A DNA stretch of 64,000 bases, from positions 111,774 through 175,773 of the forward strand of contig NZ_STGX01000002.1 in the NCBI RefSeq assembly GCF_004912155.1, read 5' to 3'. The DNA comes from Glycomyces paridis (GTDB lineage Bacteria; Actinomycetota; Actinomycetes; Mycobacteriales; Micromonosporaceae). A program made the position numbers and the translations under genes. Shown piece after piece: positions 25,634 to 35,021 of this stretch. The notes under the pieces were generated by a model. That model ran no database searches. It worked only from the letters and a program-made list of their open reading frames with translations, and had not been told where the DNA came from. Numbering within the stretch: the stretch's first letter is position 1; every line of letters begins with the position of its first letter.

Positions 25634-27091
25634 GTGACCGATCTGATCAGCGCCTCCGGCGACGCCGCCGCCGCTGAGGCCGACGTGCTCGTCGTCGGCG
25701 TCTTCGCCGGCGAGGACGCCCCCGAGCTCCCCGAGAGCCTCGCGGGCGTCGACGCCGCCTTCGGCGGCCGCCTCGCCGAGCAGCTGGCCGCCCTCGGCAA
25801 CACCGGCGGCGCCTCCTCGCTCACCCGCCTGCCCGCGCCCGAGGGCCTCGCCGCCGCGCTCGTGTACGCCGTGGGCCTCGGCGACGCCGAGGACCTCGAC
25901 GACGAAACGCTGCGCCGCGCCGCCGGGACCGCCGTCCGCGCCGCCTTCGGCAAGGAGACCGTCGCGATCGCCTTCGAAGGCGACCCCGAGGCCACCGCCG
26001 TCGGCGCCGCGCTCGGCGCCTACAAGTTCGAGGGCTACAAGACCGAGGGCAACGGCGACGCCGCCCCCGCCACGGTCAGCGTCTACGGCGCGGGCGAGGC
26101 CGCGGTCACCAAGGCCGCGGTCCTCGCCGAGAGCGTCGCCCTCGTCAAGGACTGGGCCGACACGCCCGCGAACCTCCTGCGCCCGCCGACCTTCGCGATC
26201 GAGATCCAGCAGGCCGCCACGGCCGCCGGGGTCGAGGTCGAGATCCTCGACGCCCAGGCGCTCTCGGCCGGCGGCTACGGCGGCGTCCTCGCCGTCGGCG
26301 GGGGCTCCTCCGCCGAACCGCGCCTCGTGCGCCTCACCTACCGGCCCGAAGGCGCCGTCAAGCACGTCGCGCTCGTCGGCAAGGGCATCACCTTCGACTC
26401 CGGCGGCATCTCCATCAAGCCCGTCGCGGGCATGTGGGACATGAAGGGCGACATGGCCGGGGCCGCGGCCGTGGTCGGCGCGACCGTCGCCGCCGCGCGG
26501 CTCGGCCTCGACGTCAACGTCACCTGCACCGTGGCGCTGGCCGAGAACATGGTCTCGGGCTCCTCCTACCGGCCCTCCGATGTGATCACCATCCGCAACG
26601 GCATGACCGTGGAGATCCTCAACACCGACGCCGAGGGCCGCCTCGTGCTCGCCGACGCGCTCTCGCGGGCCCTGGAGGACGAGCCCGACGCGATCTACGA
26701 CGTGGCGACGCTCACCGGCGGGCAGCTCATCGCCCTCGGGCGGCGCACCATGGGCCTCATGGGCTCCGACGTCGAGACCGAGCGGCTGCGGCGCATCGGC
26801 GAGGACACCGGCGAGCAAGGCTGGCCGATGCCCTTCCCCGAGGACCTCGTCAAGCTCATGGACTCGTCGATCGCCGACGTCTCGCAGTGCGCGACCGGCC
26901 TCAAGCGGGACGGCCACATGATCCAGGGCGGGATCTTCCTGTCCAAGTTCGTTCCCGAGGAGGTCCCCTGGGCGCACCTCGACATCGCCGGACCGGCCGA
27001 CTCGGACTCGGCCTACGGGTACATCGCCAAGGGCGCGACCGGGTTCCCGGTCCGCACGCTGGTGGCGGCCCTGGAGGAGTTCGCCTCCTGA
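25634..27091 (+). CDS. pepA: leucyl aminopeptidase (M17)
   Basis: A 485-aa cytosolic di-metal exopeptidase. The M17 signature NTDAEGRLVLADAL is near residue 333, metal ligands appear in LVGKGITFDSGGISIKP (Lys and Asp), MKGDMAGAAAVVG and the signature itself. The N-terminal third is the variable macrodomain-like region. GTG start with AAGGAT 7 nt upstream. Monocistronic between gcvT and a 21-bp terminator stem. Confidence 0.95.
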   Translation: MTDLISASGDAAAAEADVLVVGVFAGEDAPELPESLAGVDAAFGGRLAEQLAALGNTGGASSLTRLPAPEGLAAALVYAVGLGDAEDLDDETLRRAAGTAVRAAFGKETVAIAFEGDPEATAVGAALGAYKFEGYKTEGNGDAAPATVSVYGAGEAAVTKAAVLAESVALVKDWADTPANLLRPPTFAIEIQQAATAAGVEVEILDAQALSAGGYGGVLAVGGGSSAEPRLVRLTYRPEGAVKHVALVGKGITFDSGGISIKPVAGMWDMKGDMAGAAAVVGATVAAARLGLDVNVTCTVALAENMVSGSSYRPSDVITIRNGMTVEILNTDAEGRLVLADALSRALEDEPDAIYDVATLTGGQLIALGRRTMGLMGSDVETERLRRIGEDTGEQGWPMPFPEDLVKLMDSSIADVSQCATGLKRDGHMIQGGIFLSKFVPEEVPWAHLDIAGPADSDSAYGYIAKGATGFPVRTLVAALEEFAS

Positions 27092-27107
27092 CGGCGCCTT
27101 CCAACAA

Positions 27108-27152
27108 CGAACGGACGGGGCGCGGCCGATACGGCCGCGCCCCGTCCGTTCG
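27108..27152 (+). terminator. very long terminator hairpin after pepA
   Basis: A perfect 21-bp stem (27108-27128 with 27132-27152) closed by a three-base ATA loop, 17 bp after the stop. It probably also serves the convergent small gene. Confidence 0.85.
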
Positions 27153-27234
27153 CCCTCACCACCATGTGGCGGGACGGTGCGGCGAATGCCGCGAAATCGT
27201 TGTGTTCACGACCGCCCGGAAGCGGCCGCAGGGG

Positions 27235-27567
27235 TCACTGGGGACGCTGCTGCTGGAGCTTGCGCCGGGCGTCGTAGTCCCGCTTACGCTGGGGATATCC
27301 GGTCTTGGCGACCTCGTACACGGGGAGGTTGTGCTTGCGTCCCAGGGCGAACGCACCTGCCGGGCCGTCGATGCGGCGGCGGGTCCACTCGCCGTCGTGG
27401 GCGATGAGCACGACCGTGGTCGCGGTGACCGTCGTCTTCGGCTCGATGTAGGCCTCGACGCCCGACCGCGTCTTGATGAAATCGATGAGGTGTCGCTGGT
27501 CGGCATTGTCCGATGCCCGGTCCAACGTCCCGCTGTCCTGCTTCTTCTTCCGTCCGAACCAGCCCAC
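27235..27567 (-). CDS. small conserved actinobacterial protein of unknown function
   Basis: A 110-aa basic protein beginning (GTG) VGWFGRKKKQDSG and ending in a charged YDARRKLQQQ tail. The middle, with RTDGEW-like IAHDGEWTRRRIDGPAGAFALGRKHNLPVYEVAKTGYPQRKRDY, is the likely conserved core; I recall similar unnamed proteins next to lpd in other actinomycetes. The GTG at 27567 has AAGGAG 7 nt upstream, so longer in-frame starts are rejected. Divergent from lpdA across 215 bp, which contain no other gene. Confidence 0.75.
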   Translation of the reverse strand: MGWFGRKKKQDSGTLDRASDNADQRHLIDFIKTRSGVEAYIEPKTTVTATTVVLIAHDGEWTRRRIDGPAGAFALGRKHNLPVYEVAKTGYPQRKRDYDARRKLQQQRPQ

Positions 27568-27782
27568 AGCCGCTCCTTCCGCACCCGAGGTGGCGTCGAC
27601 TCTCAAGCGTACACAGGGGCTGAGACGCCTGTGTCCAGCCGCACATGGGCAAGACTTTCCGAATGCTTCCGGCAAGCGGTTGAATGGTGTTGCACACTCC
27701 AACCACCGGGTCTGGGCGACCACGAGTCGCGTCCGGTGGAAGGATGGGCTCCGAACCTAGGCATCACTAAGTGGGGAGAGCA

Positions 27783-29171
27783 ATGAGCGACCCGAACGCA
27801 GGATACGACGTAGTCATCCTGGGCGGCGGCAGCGGCGGGTACGCCGCGGCGTTCCGCGCGGCCGAGCTGGGCCTGTCGGTGGCGTTGATCGAGAAGGACA
27901 AGGTCGGCGGCACCTGTCTGCACCGCGGCTGCATCCCCACCAAGGCGCTCCTGCACGCCGGCGAGGTCGCCGACACCGCCCGCGAGTCCGAGCAGTTCGG
28001 CATCCTCGCCGAGTTCAAGGGCGTCGACATGCCGGCGGTCAAGAAGTACAAGGACGACGTCGTCTCCAAGCTGTACAAGGGCCTCCAGGGCCTGGTGAAG
28101 GCCCACAAGGTCGAGTTCATCCAGGGCACCGGCAAGCTCGTCGGGCCCAACGCGGTCCAGGTCGACGGCGGACGCACCGTCACCGGCAAGCACGTGATCC
28201 TCGCGACCGGCTCGTACTCCAAAACCCTCCCGGGCCTGGACATCGACGGCGAGAAGATCATCGCCTCCGAGCACGCGCTCGAACTCACCGAGCTGCCCGG
28301 CAAGGCCATCGTCATCGGCGGCGGCGTCATCGGCGTCGAGTTCGCCTCCGCCTGGAAGTCCCTGGGCGTCGAGGTCGAGATCATCGAAGGCCTCCCCCGC
28401 CTCATCGCGGCCGAGGACGCCGACTCCTCCAAGCAGCTGGAACGCGCCTTCCGCAAGCGGGGCATCAAGTTCCACACCGGCAAGTTCTTCGAGAAGGTCG
28501 AGAGGACCGCTACGGGCGTCCAGGTGACGATCCAGGGCGGCACCGTCGTCGAAGGCGACATCGTGCTCGTGGCCGTCGGCCGCGGCCCGGTCACCGCGAA
28601 CCTCGGCTACGAGGAGCAGGGCGTCACCCTCGACCGCGGCTTCGTCCCCGTGAACGAGAGCCTCCAGACGAGCGTCCCGGGCGTCTACGCCGTCGGCGAC
28701 ATCGTTCCCGGCATCCAGCTCGCCCACCGCGGCTTCCTCCAGGGCATCTTCGTCGCCGAGCACATCGCGGGCCTGAACCCGGCCCCCATCGACGAGACCG
28801 GCATCCCGCGCGTGACCTTCACCGAGCCCGAAGTGGCCTCCATGGGCCTCAACGAGGACAAGGCGAAGGAGAAGTACGGCGCCGACAGGATCAAGTCGGT
28901 CAACTACAACCTCGCGGGCAACGGCAAGTCCAACATCCTCAAGACCCAGGGCTTCGTCAAGCTCGTCGCGGTCGAGGACGGCCCCATCGTCGGCGTCCAC
29001 ATGGTCGGCGCCCGCATCTCCGAGCAGATCGGCGAAGCGGAGCTGATCTACAACTGGGAGGCCTACGCGAACGACGTCGCGAACCTCATCCACATGCACC
29101 CGACCCAGAACGAAGCGATCGGTGAAGCGGCGATGCTGCTGGCCGGCAAGCCGCTGCACGCCCACGACTAA
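27783..29171 (+). CDS. lpdA: dihydrolipoyl dehydrogenase (E3)
   Basis: A 462-aa FAD flavoprotein that reoxidises dihydrolipoamide in the 2-oxo acid dehydrogenase complexes and the glycine cleavage system. The FAD site is VVILGGGSGGYAAAFRAAELG, the redox disulfide is in GGTCLHRGCIPTKALLH, the NAD site is AIVIGGGVIGVEFASAW, and the C-terminal dimer segment HMHPTQNEAIGEAAM carries the His-Glu base. GGGGAG precedes the ATG. It is 24 bp upstream of sucB, forming an E3-E2 operon. Confidence 0.96.
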   Translation: MSDPNAGYDVVILGGGSGGYAAAFRAAELGLSVALIEKDKVGGTCLHRGCIPTKALLHAGEVADTARESEQFGILAEFKGVDMPAVKKYKDDVVSKLYKGLQGLVKAHKVEFIQGTGKLVGPNAVQVDGGRTVTGKHVILATGSYSKTLPGLDIDGEKIIASEHALELTELPGKAIVIGGGVIGVEFASAWKSLGVEVEIIEGLPRLIAAEDADSSKQLERAFRKRGIKFHTGKFFEKVERTATGVQVTIQGGTVVEGDIVLVAVGRGPVTANLGYEEQGVTLDRGFVPVNESLQTSVPGVYAVGDIVPGIQLAHRGFLQGIFVAEHIAGLNPAPIDETGIPRVTFTEPEVASMGLNEDKAKEKYGADRIKSVNYNLAGNGKSNILKTQGFVKLVAVEDGPIVGVHMVGARISEQIGEAELIYNWEAYANDVANLIHMHPTQNEAIGEAAMLLAGKPLHAHD

Positions 29172-29195
29172 GCACACGCAGGAGTTGAACGAACG

Positions 29196-30902
29196 ATGCC
29201 GACATCGGTAACGATGCCCGCCCTCGGTGAGTCGGTCACCGAGGGGACCGTGACGCAGTGGCTCAAGCAGGAGGGCGACACCGTCGAGGTCGACGAACCC
29301 CTGCTTGAGGTCTCGACCGACAAGGTGGACACCGAGGTGCCCTCGCCGGTCGCCGGCGTGCTGCTGAAGATCGTGGCGCCCGAGGACGCCGAGGTCGAGA
29401 TCGGCGGCGAGCTGGCGATCATCGGCGACCCGTCCGAGGCCGGCGGCTCGGCCGCGCCCGCCCCGGCTCCGGCCCAGGAGACGCTGCCCGAACCCGAGCC
29501 CGAGGCCGCTCCGGCGGCCCAGGAGGCCCCGGCCGAGGAGGCGCCCGCCTCATCCGGTGCGGCCACCGGCACCGAGGTGCTGCTCCCCGAGCTCGGCGAG
29601 TCGGTCACCGACGGCACGGTCACCCAGTGGCTCAAGGCCGTCGGCGACACCGTCGAGGTCGACGAGCCCCTGCTGGAGATCTCGACCGACAAGGTCGACA
29701 CGGAGATCCCGTCCCCGGCCGCGGGAACGCTGCTGGAGATCCGGGTCGCCGAGGACGAGACCGCCGAGGTCGGCGCCGTCCTCGCGGTCATCGGCTCCGG
29801 CGCCGCGGCCCCGGCCGCCGCTCCCGCCGCCGAACCGACGCCCGCGGTCAAGTCCGAACCGGCCCCCGCGCCCGCCAAGGCCGCGGAGTCCACGCCGACG
29901 AACCCGGCCCCGGCCGTTCCCGAGGTCACCGCGCCCGTGGGCGGCGAGTCGCCGTCGGCGCCGAAGCCCTCCGGCTCGTACGTGACGCCGCTGGTGCGCA
30001 AGCTCGCCGCCGACAACGGCGTCGACCTCGCCGAGGTCGCCGGCTCCGGTGTGGGCGGACGCGTCCGCAAGGAGGACGTCCAGGCGGTCATCGACGCCAA
30101 GAAGCAGGCCGCGGCCCCTGCCGCAGCGCCCGCCGCCGCTCCGGCGAAGGCCGCCCCGGCTCCGGCCGAGGTCAGCCCGCTGCGCGGCCGCACCGAGAAG
30201 ATGAGCCGCCTGCGCCAGTCCGCGGCCAAGGCCCTGCTCCAGTCGATGCAGACCACGGCCCAGCTGACGACGGTGCGCGAAGTGGACGTCACCAAGGTGG
30301 CGAAGCTCCGCGCGGCCAAGAAGGACGAGTTCCTCGCCCGCCACGGCGTCAAGCTCTCCTTCCTGCCGTTCTTCTCGATCGCCGCGATCGAGGCGCTCCA
30401 GCAGTACCCGATCGTCAACGCCACCATGAGCATGGAGGAGAAGACGATCACCTACCCCGAGGCCGAGCACGTGGGCTTCGCGGTGGACACGCCGAAGGGC
30501 CTCATCGTCCCGGTCGTCAAGAACGCCGGCGACCTCAACATCCCGGGCCTGGCCAAGCGGATCGCCGACATCGCCAAGAAGGCGCGCGATGGCGGCCTGA
30601 CTCCGGACGACCTGTTCGGGGCCACCTTCACGATCACCAACACCGGTTCGGTGGGCGCGCTGTTCGACACGCCGATCGTCCCGGTCGGGCAGTCCGCGAT
30701 CCTCGGCACCGCCGCGATCGTCAAGCGCCCCCGGGTGGTCAACGACCCGGATCTGGGCGAGGTCATCGCGGTGCGCTCGGTCATGCACCTGACGCTGAGC
30801 TACGACCACCGCCTCATCGACGGCGCCGACGCGGCCCGCTACCTCGAAGCGGTCACCAAGCGCATCGAAGAGGGCAACTTCGAGCACCAGCTCGGGCTCT
30901 AG
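29196..30902 (+). CDS. sucB: 2-oxoglutarate (or pyruvate) dehydrogenase E2, dihydrolipoamide acyltransferase
   Basis: A 568-aa E2 component. Two lipoyl domains (lipoylated Lys near residues 43 and 166, each in STDKVDTE), Ala/Pro-rich linkers, a peripheral subunit-binding domain (about residues 264-300, [19 protein letters not shown]) and a CoA acyltransferase core ending in [17 protein letters not shown] with the catalytic His. Actinobacterial genes of this build are usually annotated sucB although they can serve pyruvate dehydrogenase (as DlaT does in mycobacteria), so the substrate is open. AGGAG precedes the ATG. Confidence 0.93.
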   Translation: MPTSVTMPALGESVTEGTVTQWLKQEGDTVEVDEPLLEVSTDKVDTEVPSPVAGVLLKIVAPEDAEVEIGGELAIIGDPSEAGGSAAPAPAPAQETLPEPEPEAAPAAQEAPAEEAPASSGAATGTEVLLPELGESVTDGTVTQWLKAVGDTVEVDEPLLEISTDKVDTEIPSPAAGTLLEIRVAEDETAEVGAVLAVIGSGAAAPAAAPAAEPTPAVKSEPAPAPAKAAESTPTNPAPAVPEVTAPVGGESPSAPKPSGSYVTPLVRKLAADNGVDLAEVAGSGVGGRVRKEDVQAVIDAKKQAAAPAAAPAAAPAKAAPAPAEVSPLRGRTEKMSRLRQSAAKALLQSMQTTAQLTTVREVDVTKVAKLRAAKKDEFLARHGVKLSFLPFFSIAAIEALQQYPIVNATMSMEEKTITYPEAEHVGFAVDTPKGLIVPVVKNAGDLNIPGLAKRIADIAKKARDGGLTPDDLFGATFTITNTGSVGALFDTPIVPVGQSAILGTAAIVKRPRVVNDPDLGEVIAVRSVMHLTLSYDHRLIDGADAARYLEAVTKRIEEGNFEHQLGL

Positions 30903-30916
30903 ACAAGACGAACACG

Positions 30917-30955
30917 CGCAGGGGCGCGGCGGGATGATCCCGCCGCGCCCCTGCG
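30917..30955 (+). terminator. terminator hairpin after sucB
   Basis: An 18-bp perfect stem with a TGA loop, starting 15 bp after the stop codon. The remaining gap to 31112 shows no gene. Confidence 0.85.
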
Positions 30956-31112
30956 GCATTCTCGCATCAGGAATTCCACTGCGCCTCATGCGAAACCATG
31001 CATCCGCGATCTGCGCCCGCACTACGGTTCGGTAACCCGTAACCCGATACGCAAGTCCTCGTTCTTCCTACAACCCACCTTTTGACACCCCATGCGGAAG
31101 TTAGGAACTCGA

Positions 31113-31544
31113 ATGCCGATCGAGTACAACGAACTCCTCGCGATGCTGATGGAGACCCGCCCCGAATTCGCCACCGAGCTGTACTACTGCACCGAAGGCC
31201 CCGAACTCCCCGAATACGACAGCATCACCGTCAGCCGCAGGACCCTCGTCGCCCCCGAACCCTCGGAGCGGCTCCTCGTCTGCGTCGCGGCGGCCTACGC
31301 GAAGGACGGCGAGCGGCTCGTCACCGTCCTCTTCGATGCCGTCCTCGAACCCGATCCGGCCCAAGCCGAATCGTGGCTGCGCTTCATCACCGACGCGCAG
31401 CGCGCCCTCAGCTGCATGGTGGCCTTCGTGGTCCTGTGCCGGGACGCGCGCACCGCCCGCTGGGCGCTCGCCTACAGCGCGGTCGGCGACATCGGCTGCT
31501 ATGTGCTGCCGGTGGTGGTTCCCTCGCTGCTCGCGAACGCCTAG
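31113..31544 (+). CDS. Rpn/YhgA-like protein with decayed PD-(D/E)XK core
   Basis: A 143-aa protein. The order 'TRPEFATELYY... LPEYDSITV... ERLLVCVAAAY... LVTVLFDAVLEPDPAQ... RALSCMVAFVVLCRD... TARWALAYSAVG' follows a family common in streptomycetes and myxobacteria related to RpnA-type recombination nucleases. In that family the strand after the first acidic residue usually reads VEVQL (E-x-Q/K); here it reads FDAVL, so the nuclease centre appears lost. Start at ATG 31113 with AGGA 8 nt upstream; an ATG at 31092 is also in frame. The family call rests on memory of the pattern. Confidence 0.55.
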   Translation: MPIEYNELLAMLMETRPEFATELYYCTEGPELPEYDSITVSRRTLVAPEPSERLLVCVAAAYAKDGERLVTVLFDAVLEPDPAQAESWLRFITDAQRALSCMVAFVVLCRDARTARWALAYSAVGDIGCYVLPVVVPSLLANA

Positions 31545-31649
31545 AATGGAACCGGCCCCTCGCCGCCGTCCCCACCACGGCGCCGGGGGGCCTTCCGCGT
31601 CCCTCCTAAAACGATTGCGGGCCCGCCCGCGGGCGGCGAGACTCGACCC

Positions 31650-32621
31650 ATGTCCCGATTCGGCCCCACGGTCCCCTACGACGCCACCGCCGTGCGCGTC
31701 GCATGGGAGACGCTGCCCCCCTTCGTACGCGAGAGCGTCGCCGCCGCGCTCGGCGGCGAGCCCGCAGAGGTGCGCATGGCCGGCGGCGGCTTCAGCAGCG
31801 GCTTCGCCGCCCGCGTCCGCTCAAGCTCCGGAGCCGAACTCTTCGTCAAGGCCGCGGGACCCGGCAACTCCCGGGCGCTCGACGCCTACCGCCGGGAGGC
31901 GCTCGTCAACCCGGCCCTCCCCGCAGGGGTCCCGGCCCCGCGCCTCGAATTCGCCGCCGACTTCGAGGACTGGACCGTCCTCGGCTTCGAAGCGGTCGAC
32001 GGCCGCGCCCCCACCCTCCCGATGAACCCCCGCGACCTCGACCTCATGCTCGACGCCTGGGCCCGCGCCGCCGCCGCCCTCACCCCGGCCCCGCAGGCGC
32101 TCCTCGACCTCGGCGTCACCGCCGATCCCGTCGACCACAAGCTCCGGCAGTTCGCCTCCCTCGACGCCGGGAGCATCGAGCCGTTCCCTCTCCCGCCCGC
32201 GCTCGAAGGCCGCACCGCCGAACTCGCGACGATCGAGCGCGGCATCGACGCCGCCCTCACCGCCGACGCGGTCATGCACTTCGACCTGCGCCCCGACAAC
32301 ATGATCGTCGGCGCCGACCAGGCCTGGATCTGCGACTGGAACTGGGTCGAAGTCCACTCGACCTGGTTCGACACCGCGTGCTTCCTCGTCGCCGCCCACG
32401 GCGACGGCCACGACGCCGACGCCCTGTTCCACAAGCACCCGACCGCCGCGGGCGTCACCGCCGACGAACTCGACGCCGTCCTGGCCTCCATCACCGGCTA
32501 CTACCTGTCGCAGTCCTACGACCCGCCGATCCCCGAGGTCTCCCCGTACCTCCGGCGCCACCAACGCTGGAGCGGCCTCGCCGCCGCCGACTGGCTCGCA
32601 CGCCGCCGCGGCTGGTCATGA
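31650..32621 (+). CDS. aminoglycoside phosphotransferase (APH)-fold kinase
   Basis: A 323-aa small-molecule kinase of the APH/choline kinase fold. The catalytic loop is MHFDLRPDNMIV near residue 211 and the metal-binding ICDWNWVEV follows at about residue 227; the N-lobe has GGGFSSGFAARV (nucleotide loop) and ELFVKAAG (Lys). The substrate is unknown; such genes are common in actinomycetes and need not confer resistance. A damaged tandem copy follows directly after the stop codon. Confidence 0.85.
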   Translation: MSRFGPTVPYDATAVRVAWETLPPFVRESVAAALGGEPAEVRMAGGGFSSGFAARVRSSSGAELFVKAAGPGNSRALDAYRREALVNPALPAGVPAPRLEFAADFEDWTVLGFEAVDGRAPTLPMNPRDLDLMLDAWARAAAALTPAPQALLDLGVTADPVDHKLRQFASLDAGSIEPFPLPPALEGRTAELATIERGIDAALTADAVMHFDLRPDNMIVGADQAWICDWNWVEVHSTWFDTACFLVAAHGDGHDADALFHKHPTAAGVTADELDAVLASITGYYLSQSYDPPIPEVSPYLRRHQRWSGLAAADWLARRRGWS

Positions 32622-33069
32622 CCTCCGGCGCGCCGCCGGGCCGGGGACGCCGCTGGTCAGGGACATGTACCGGCGCGAAGCGCTCGTCACCGCCGCGCTC
32701 CCATCCCAGGTCCCCGCGCCGCGACTGCGGTTCACCGACGAGGTCGGCGACTGGGTCGTCGCCGGTTACGAAGCGGCGGAAGGCGAACCGGTGACACTGC
32801 CGATGACGGCCGCGACGGTGGACCGGCTCCTGGACGCGTGGGCCGAAGCGGCGTCGGCGCTCCCGACACCGCCCCCGGCGCTCGTGGGCCTCGGCCTGCG
32901 GGCAAAGAGCGGCCGGAACCTCAAGGCGTTCACGGCCGCGGCATCGGGAGCGCTGCTGCGCGGCTGGCCCGACCGCCCCGGGGGCCTGGTCTCTCCGGCG
33001 ATCGACGGGCTCATGCGGTGGTCGGGGCTCGCGGCGGCCGACTGGCTGACGCGTCGGCGCCGATGGTGA
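32622..33069 (+). pseudogene. truncated, internally deleted copy of the APH-fold kinase
   Basis: Directly after the kinase stop, one frame reads AAGPGTPLVRDMYRREAL, matching AAGPGNSRALDAYRREAL of the intact gene, and continues through PAPRLRF, GDWVVAGYEA, TLPM and LLDAWAEAASAL. It then jumps to RWSGLAAADWLTRRRRW, the intact gene's C-terminus. The first 65-70 codons and about 130 central codons, including the catalytic HFDLRPDN and DWNW motifs, are missing. An ATG at 32665 could still give a 134-aa product, but it cannot be an active kinase. Confidence 0.8.
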
Positions 33070-33127
33070 GTCCACATCATGGAATATTTCTCCCATTTAT
33101 TGGTACGCCCGCGTTATCGTCGTGCGC

Positions 33128-33943
33128 ATGGCGAAAGAGACCGCGACCTACATCCACGGCCACCACGAGTCCGTCCTGCGTTCCCACGCTTGGCGAACGG
33201 CGCAGAACTCGGCGGCGTACCTCCTGCCCGAACTCGACCCCGGCCACCGGGTCCTCGACATCGGGTGCGGGCCGGGAACCATCTCGGCCGACCTCGCCGC
33301 GCTGGTGCCGAGCGGGCACGTCACCGCCGTCGACCACGCTCCGGCCATCGTGGAGCAGGCCGCGAAGGAGGCGGCCTCCCGCGGCCTCGCGAACATGGAC
33401 TTCGGCACGGCCGACGTGCACGCCTTGGCGTTCGAGGACGGCAGCTTCGACGTCGTGCACGCCCACCAGGTGCTCCAGCACGTCGGCGACCCGGTGCAGG
33501 CGCTCCGCGAGATGCGCCGCGTCGCGAGGCCCGGCGGCCTGATCGCGGTGCGCGACAGCGACTACCGGGCCTTCACGTGGTTCCCCGAACTGCCCGGACT
33601 GGACGCGTGGCTCGCGCTCTACGAGGAGGTCGCCCGCGCGGGCGGCGGCGAACCGGACGCGGGTCGGCGGCTCAAGGCCTGGGCGCTGCGCGCGGGCTTC
33701 GCCGCCGAGACCATCACGGCGACCACCTCGACCTGGACCTTCACGACCGACGCCGAACGCGCCTGGTGGGGCGGACTGTGGGCCGACCGGAGCCTGCACT
33801 CGGACTTCGCGAAGCAGGCCCTCGAAGGCGGCTTCGCGACCCCCGAAGCGCTGCAGGCGATCTCCCAGGAATGGCGCCGATGGGCGGCCGACCCGGAGGG
33901 CTGGCTGATGATCCCCCACGGCGAGATCCTCGCGAGGGCCTGA
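33128..33943 (+). CDS. class I SAM-dependent methyltransferase (UbiE-like)
   Basis: A 271-aa methyltransferase. Motif I is VLDIGCGPGTISADLAAL (about residue 41), followed by VTAVDHAPAIVEQA, FDVVHAHQVLQHVGDP and the VARPGGLIAVRD strand. The substrate is unknown. The ATG at 33128 has no ribosome binding site, but GTTATCGT just upstream could be a -10 region of a leaderless message. It stands alone, followed by a strong hairpin. Confidence 0.88.
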   Translation: MAKETATYIHGHHESVLRSHAWRTAQNSAAYLLPELDPGHRVLDIGCGPGTISADLAALVPSGHVTAVDHAPAIVEQAAKEAASRGLANMDFGTADVHALAFEDGSFDVVHAHQVLQHVGDPVQALREMRRVARPGGLIAVRDSDYRAFTWFPELPGLDAWLALYEEVARAGGGEPDAGRRLKAWALRAGFAAETITATTSTWTFTTDAERAWWGGLWADRSLHSDFAKQALEGGFATPEALQAISQEWRRWAADPEGWLMIPHGEILARA

Positions 33944-33958
33944 ACCGGCAGACTCCCA

Positions 33959-34001
33959 GCGGGCCTCTGGTCCTTCCGATCCGGAAGGACCTGGGGCCCG
34001 C
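33959..34001 (+). terminator. terminator hairpin after methyltransferase gene
   Basis: A long stem (GCGGGCC...GGTCCTTCC against GGAAGGACC...GGCCCGC) with one mismatch and a 5-base loop, 16 bp after the stop. Confidence 0.8.
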
Positions 34002-34083
34002 GCTCGTCCCCGCGGAATGTCGGCGGCCGCGGCTACCGTTGCGGCACCGGGAGGAGCCCCGGCACAACTGCACAGGAGGACCC

Positions 34084-34317
34084 ATGACCGCACCCGAACT
34101 CGACCGGCTCGCCGACGCGATCACCGCCCTGGCCGGCGCCCGGCCCCGCCCTCCGCTCGAAGCGCTGCTGCGCGAGACGGCCCTGAACATCCTCATCCTC
34201 GCGCGCATCGGCGCCAACCGCCTCGAGGACCGCCTCGGCCGTGAGGAGATCGAGACCGCCGCCGACCACCTCGCCGACACGCTCCGCCAGGCCGCATGGA
34301 GCCTCCCGCCGCCCTGA
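34084..34317 (+). CDS. small helical protein of unknown function
   Basis: A 77-aa acidic-basic amphipathic protein (MTAPELDRLADAITALAG..., then LREEIETAADHL-like helices). No motif recognised. The ATG follows a near-ideal AGGAGG at 6 nt, stronger than most in the window, and codon use is normal, which supports a real gene. It is flanked by hairpins on both sides, so it is probably its own transcription unit. Confidence 0.6.
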   Translation: MTAPELDRLADAITALAGARPRPPLEALLRETALNILILARIGANRLEDRLGREEIETAADHLADTLRQAAWSLPPP

Positions 34318-34356
34318 CCTGCGATTGTGGACCTCGAACCACAGCTTCGAGAAAAA

Positions 34357-34389
34357 CTTCGCGCGGCGCGATGAATCCGCCGCGCGAAG
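34357..34389 (-). terminator. Rho-independent terminator facing the minus strand
   Basis: CTTCGCGCGGCG and its exact complement with a 9-base loop. The T tract (TTTTT) is on the minus-strand side, so it would stop leftward transcription, although no minus-strand gene lies immediately to its right. It may also act weakly on the small gene upstream. Confidence 0.65.
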
Positions 34390-34442
34390 CTCGTCTGCAC
34401 TTGCGAGCACGTGTCCTCAGAGCAGACGCGCAGGGAGCAGTC

Positions 34443-35021
34443 ATGGGCAAGGTCATATCGGGGATCTCGATGTCACTGGACGGGTTCGTCACCGGTCCGA
34501 ACGTCACCCGCGAACGCCAACTCGGCGACGGCGGCGAACTCCTGCACCGCTGGCTCACCGAACCCGAACCGGAGGACGAGGCCCTCCTCAAGCGGATGGG
34601 CGCCGGCGCCGGCGCGATCCTCATGGGACGGCGCTCCTACGACCTGGCCGAAGGCGACGGCGGCTGGGGCGACGGCGGACCCGCCGGGCCGCTGCCGTGC
34701 TTCGTGCTCACCCACCACGCGCCCGACCCCGCGACCGTGCGCGCCCCGGTCTTCACCTTCGTCACCGACGGCATCGCCTCCGCGGTGGCCCAGGCGAAGG
34801 CGGCCGCCGGCGACGGGGTCGTCGGCGTGCACGGCGCCAGCGCCGCACGGCAGTGCCTGGCAGCCGGACTCCTCGACGAGATCCAGATCCACCTCGCGCC
34901 CGTCCTGCTCGGCGCCGGCACCGGCCTCTTCGAGCACCTCGGCGGCCCGGTCGAACTCGAACGCACCGAAGCGATCGCCACCGGCAACGCCACCCACCTG
35001 CGATTCAGGATCGTCCGATGA
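34443..35021 (+). CDS. dihydrofolate reductase-fold (RibD C-domain) protein
   Basis: A 192-aa NADPH-binding protein of the RibD C-terminal/DHFR-like family: MGKVISGISMSLDGFVTGPN at the N-terminus, ILMGRRSYDL in the middle, and HGASAARQCLAAGLLDEIQIHLAPVLLGAGTGLF near the end. Standalone members are frequent in actinomycetes and mostly uncharacterised; some confer drug reductase activity. GGGAG precedes the ATG at 34443. Its stop overlaps the next gene by 4 bp (ATGA). Confidence 0.88.
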   Translation: MGKVISGISMSLDGFVTGPNVTRERQLGDGGELLHRWLTEPEPEDEALLKRMGAGAGAILMGRRSYDLAEGDGGWGDGGPAGPLPCFVLTHHAPDPATVRAPVFTFVTDGIASAVAQAKAAAGDGVVGVHGASAARQCLAAGLLDEIQIHLAPVLLGAGTGLFEHLGGPVELERTEAIATGNATHLRFRIVR

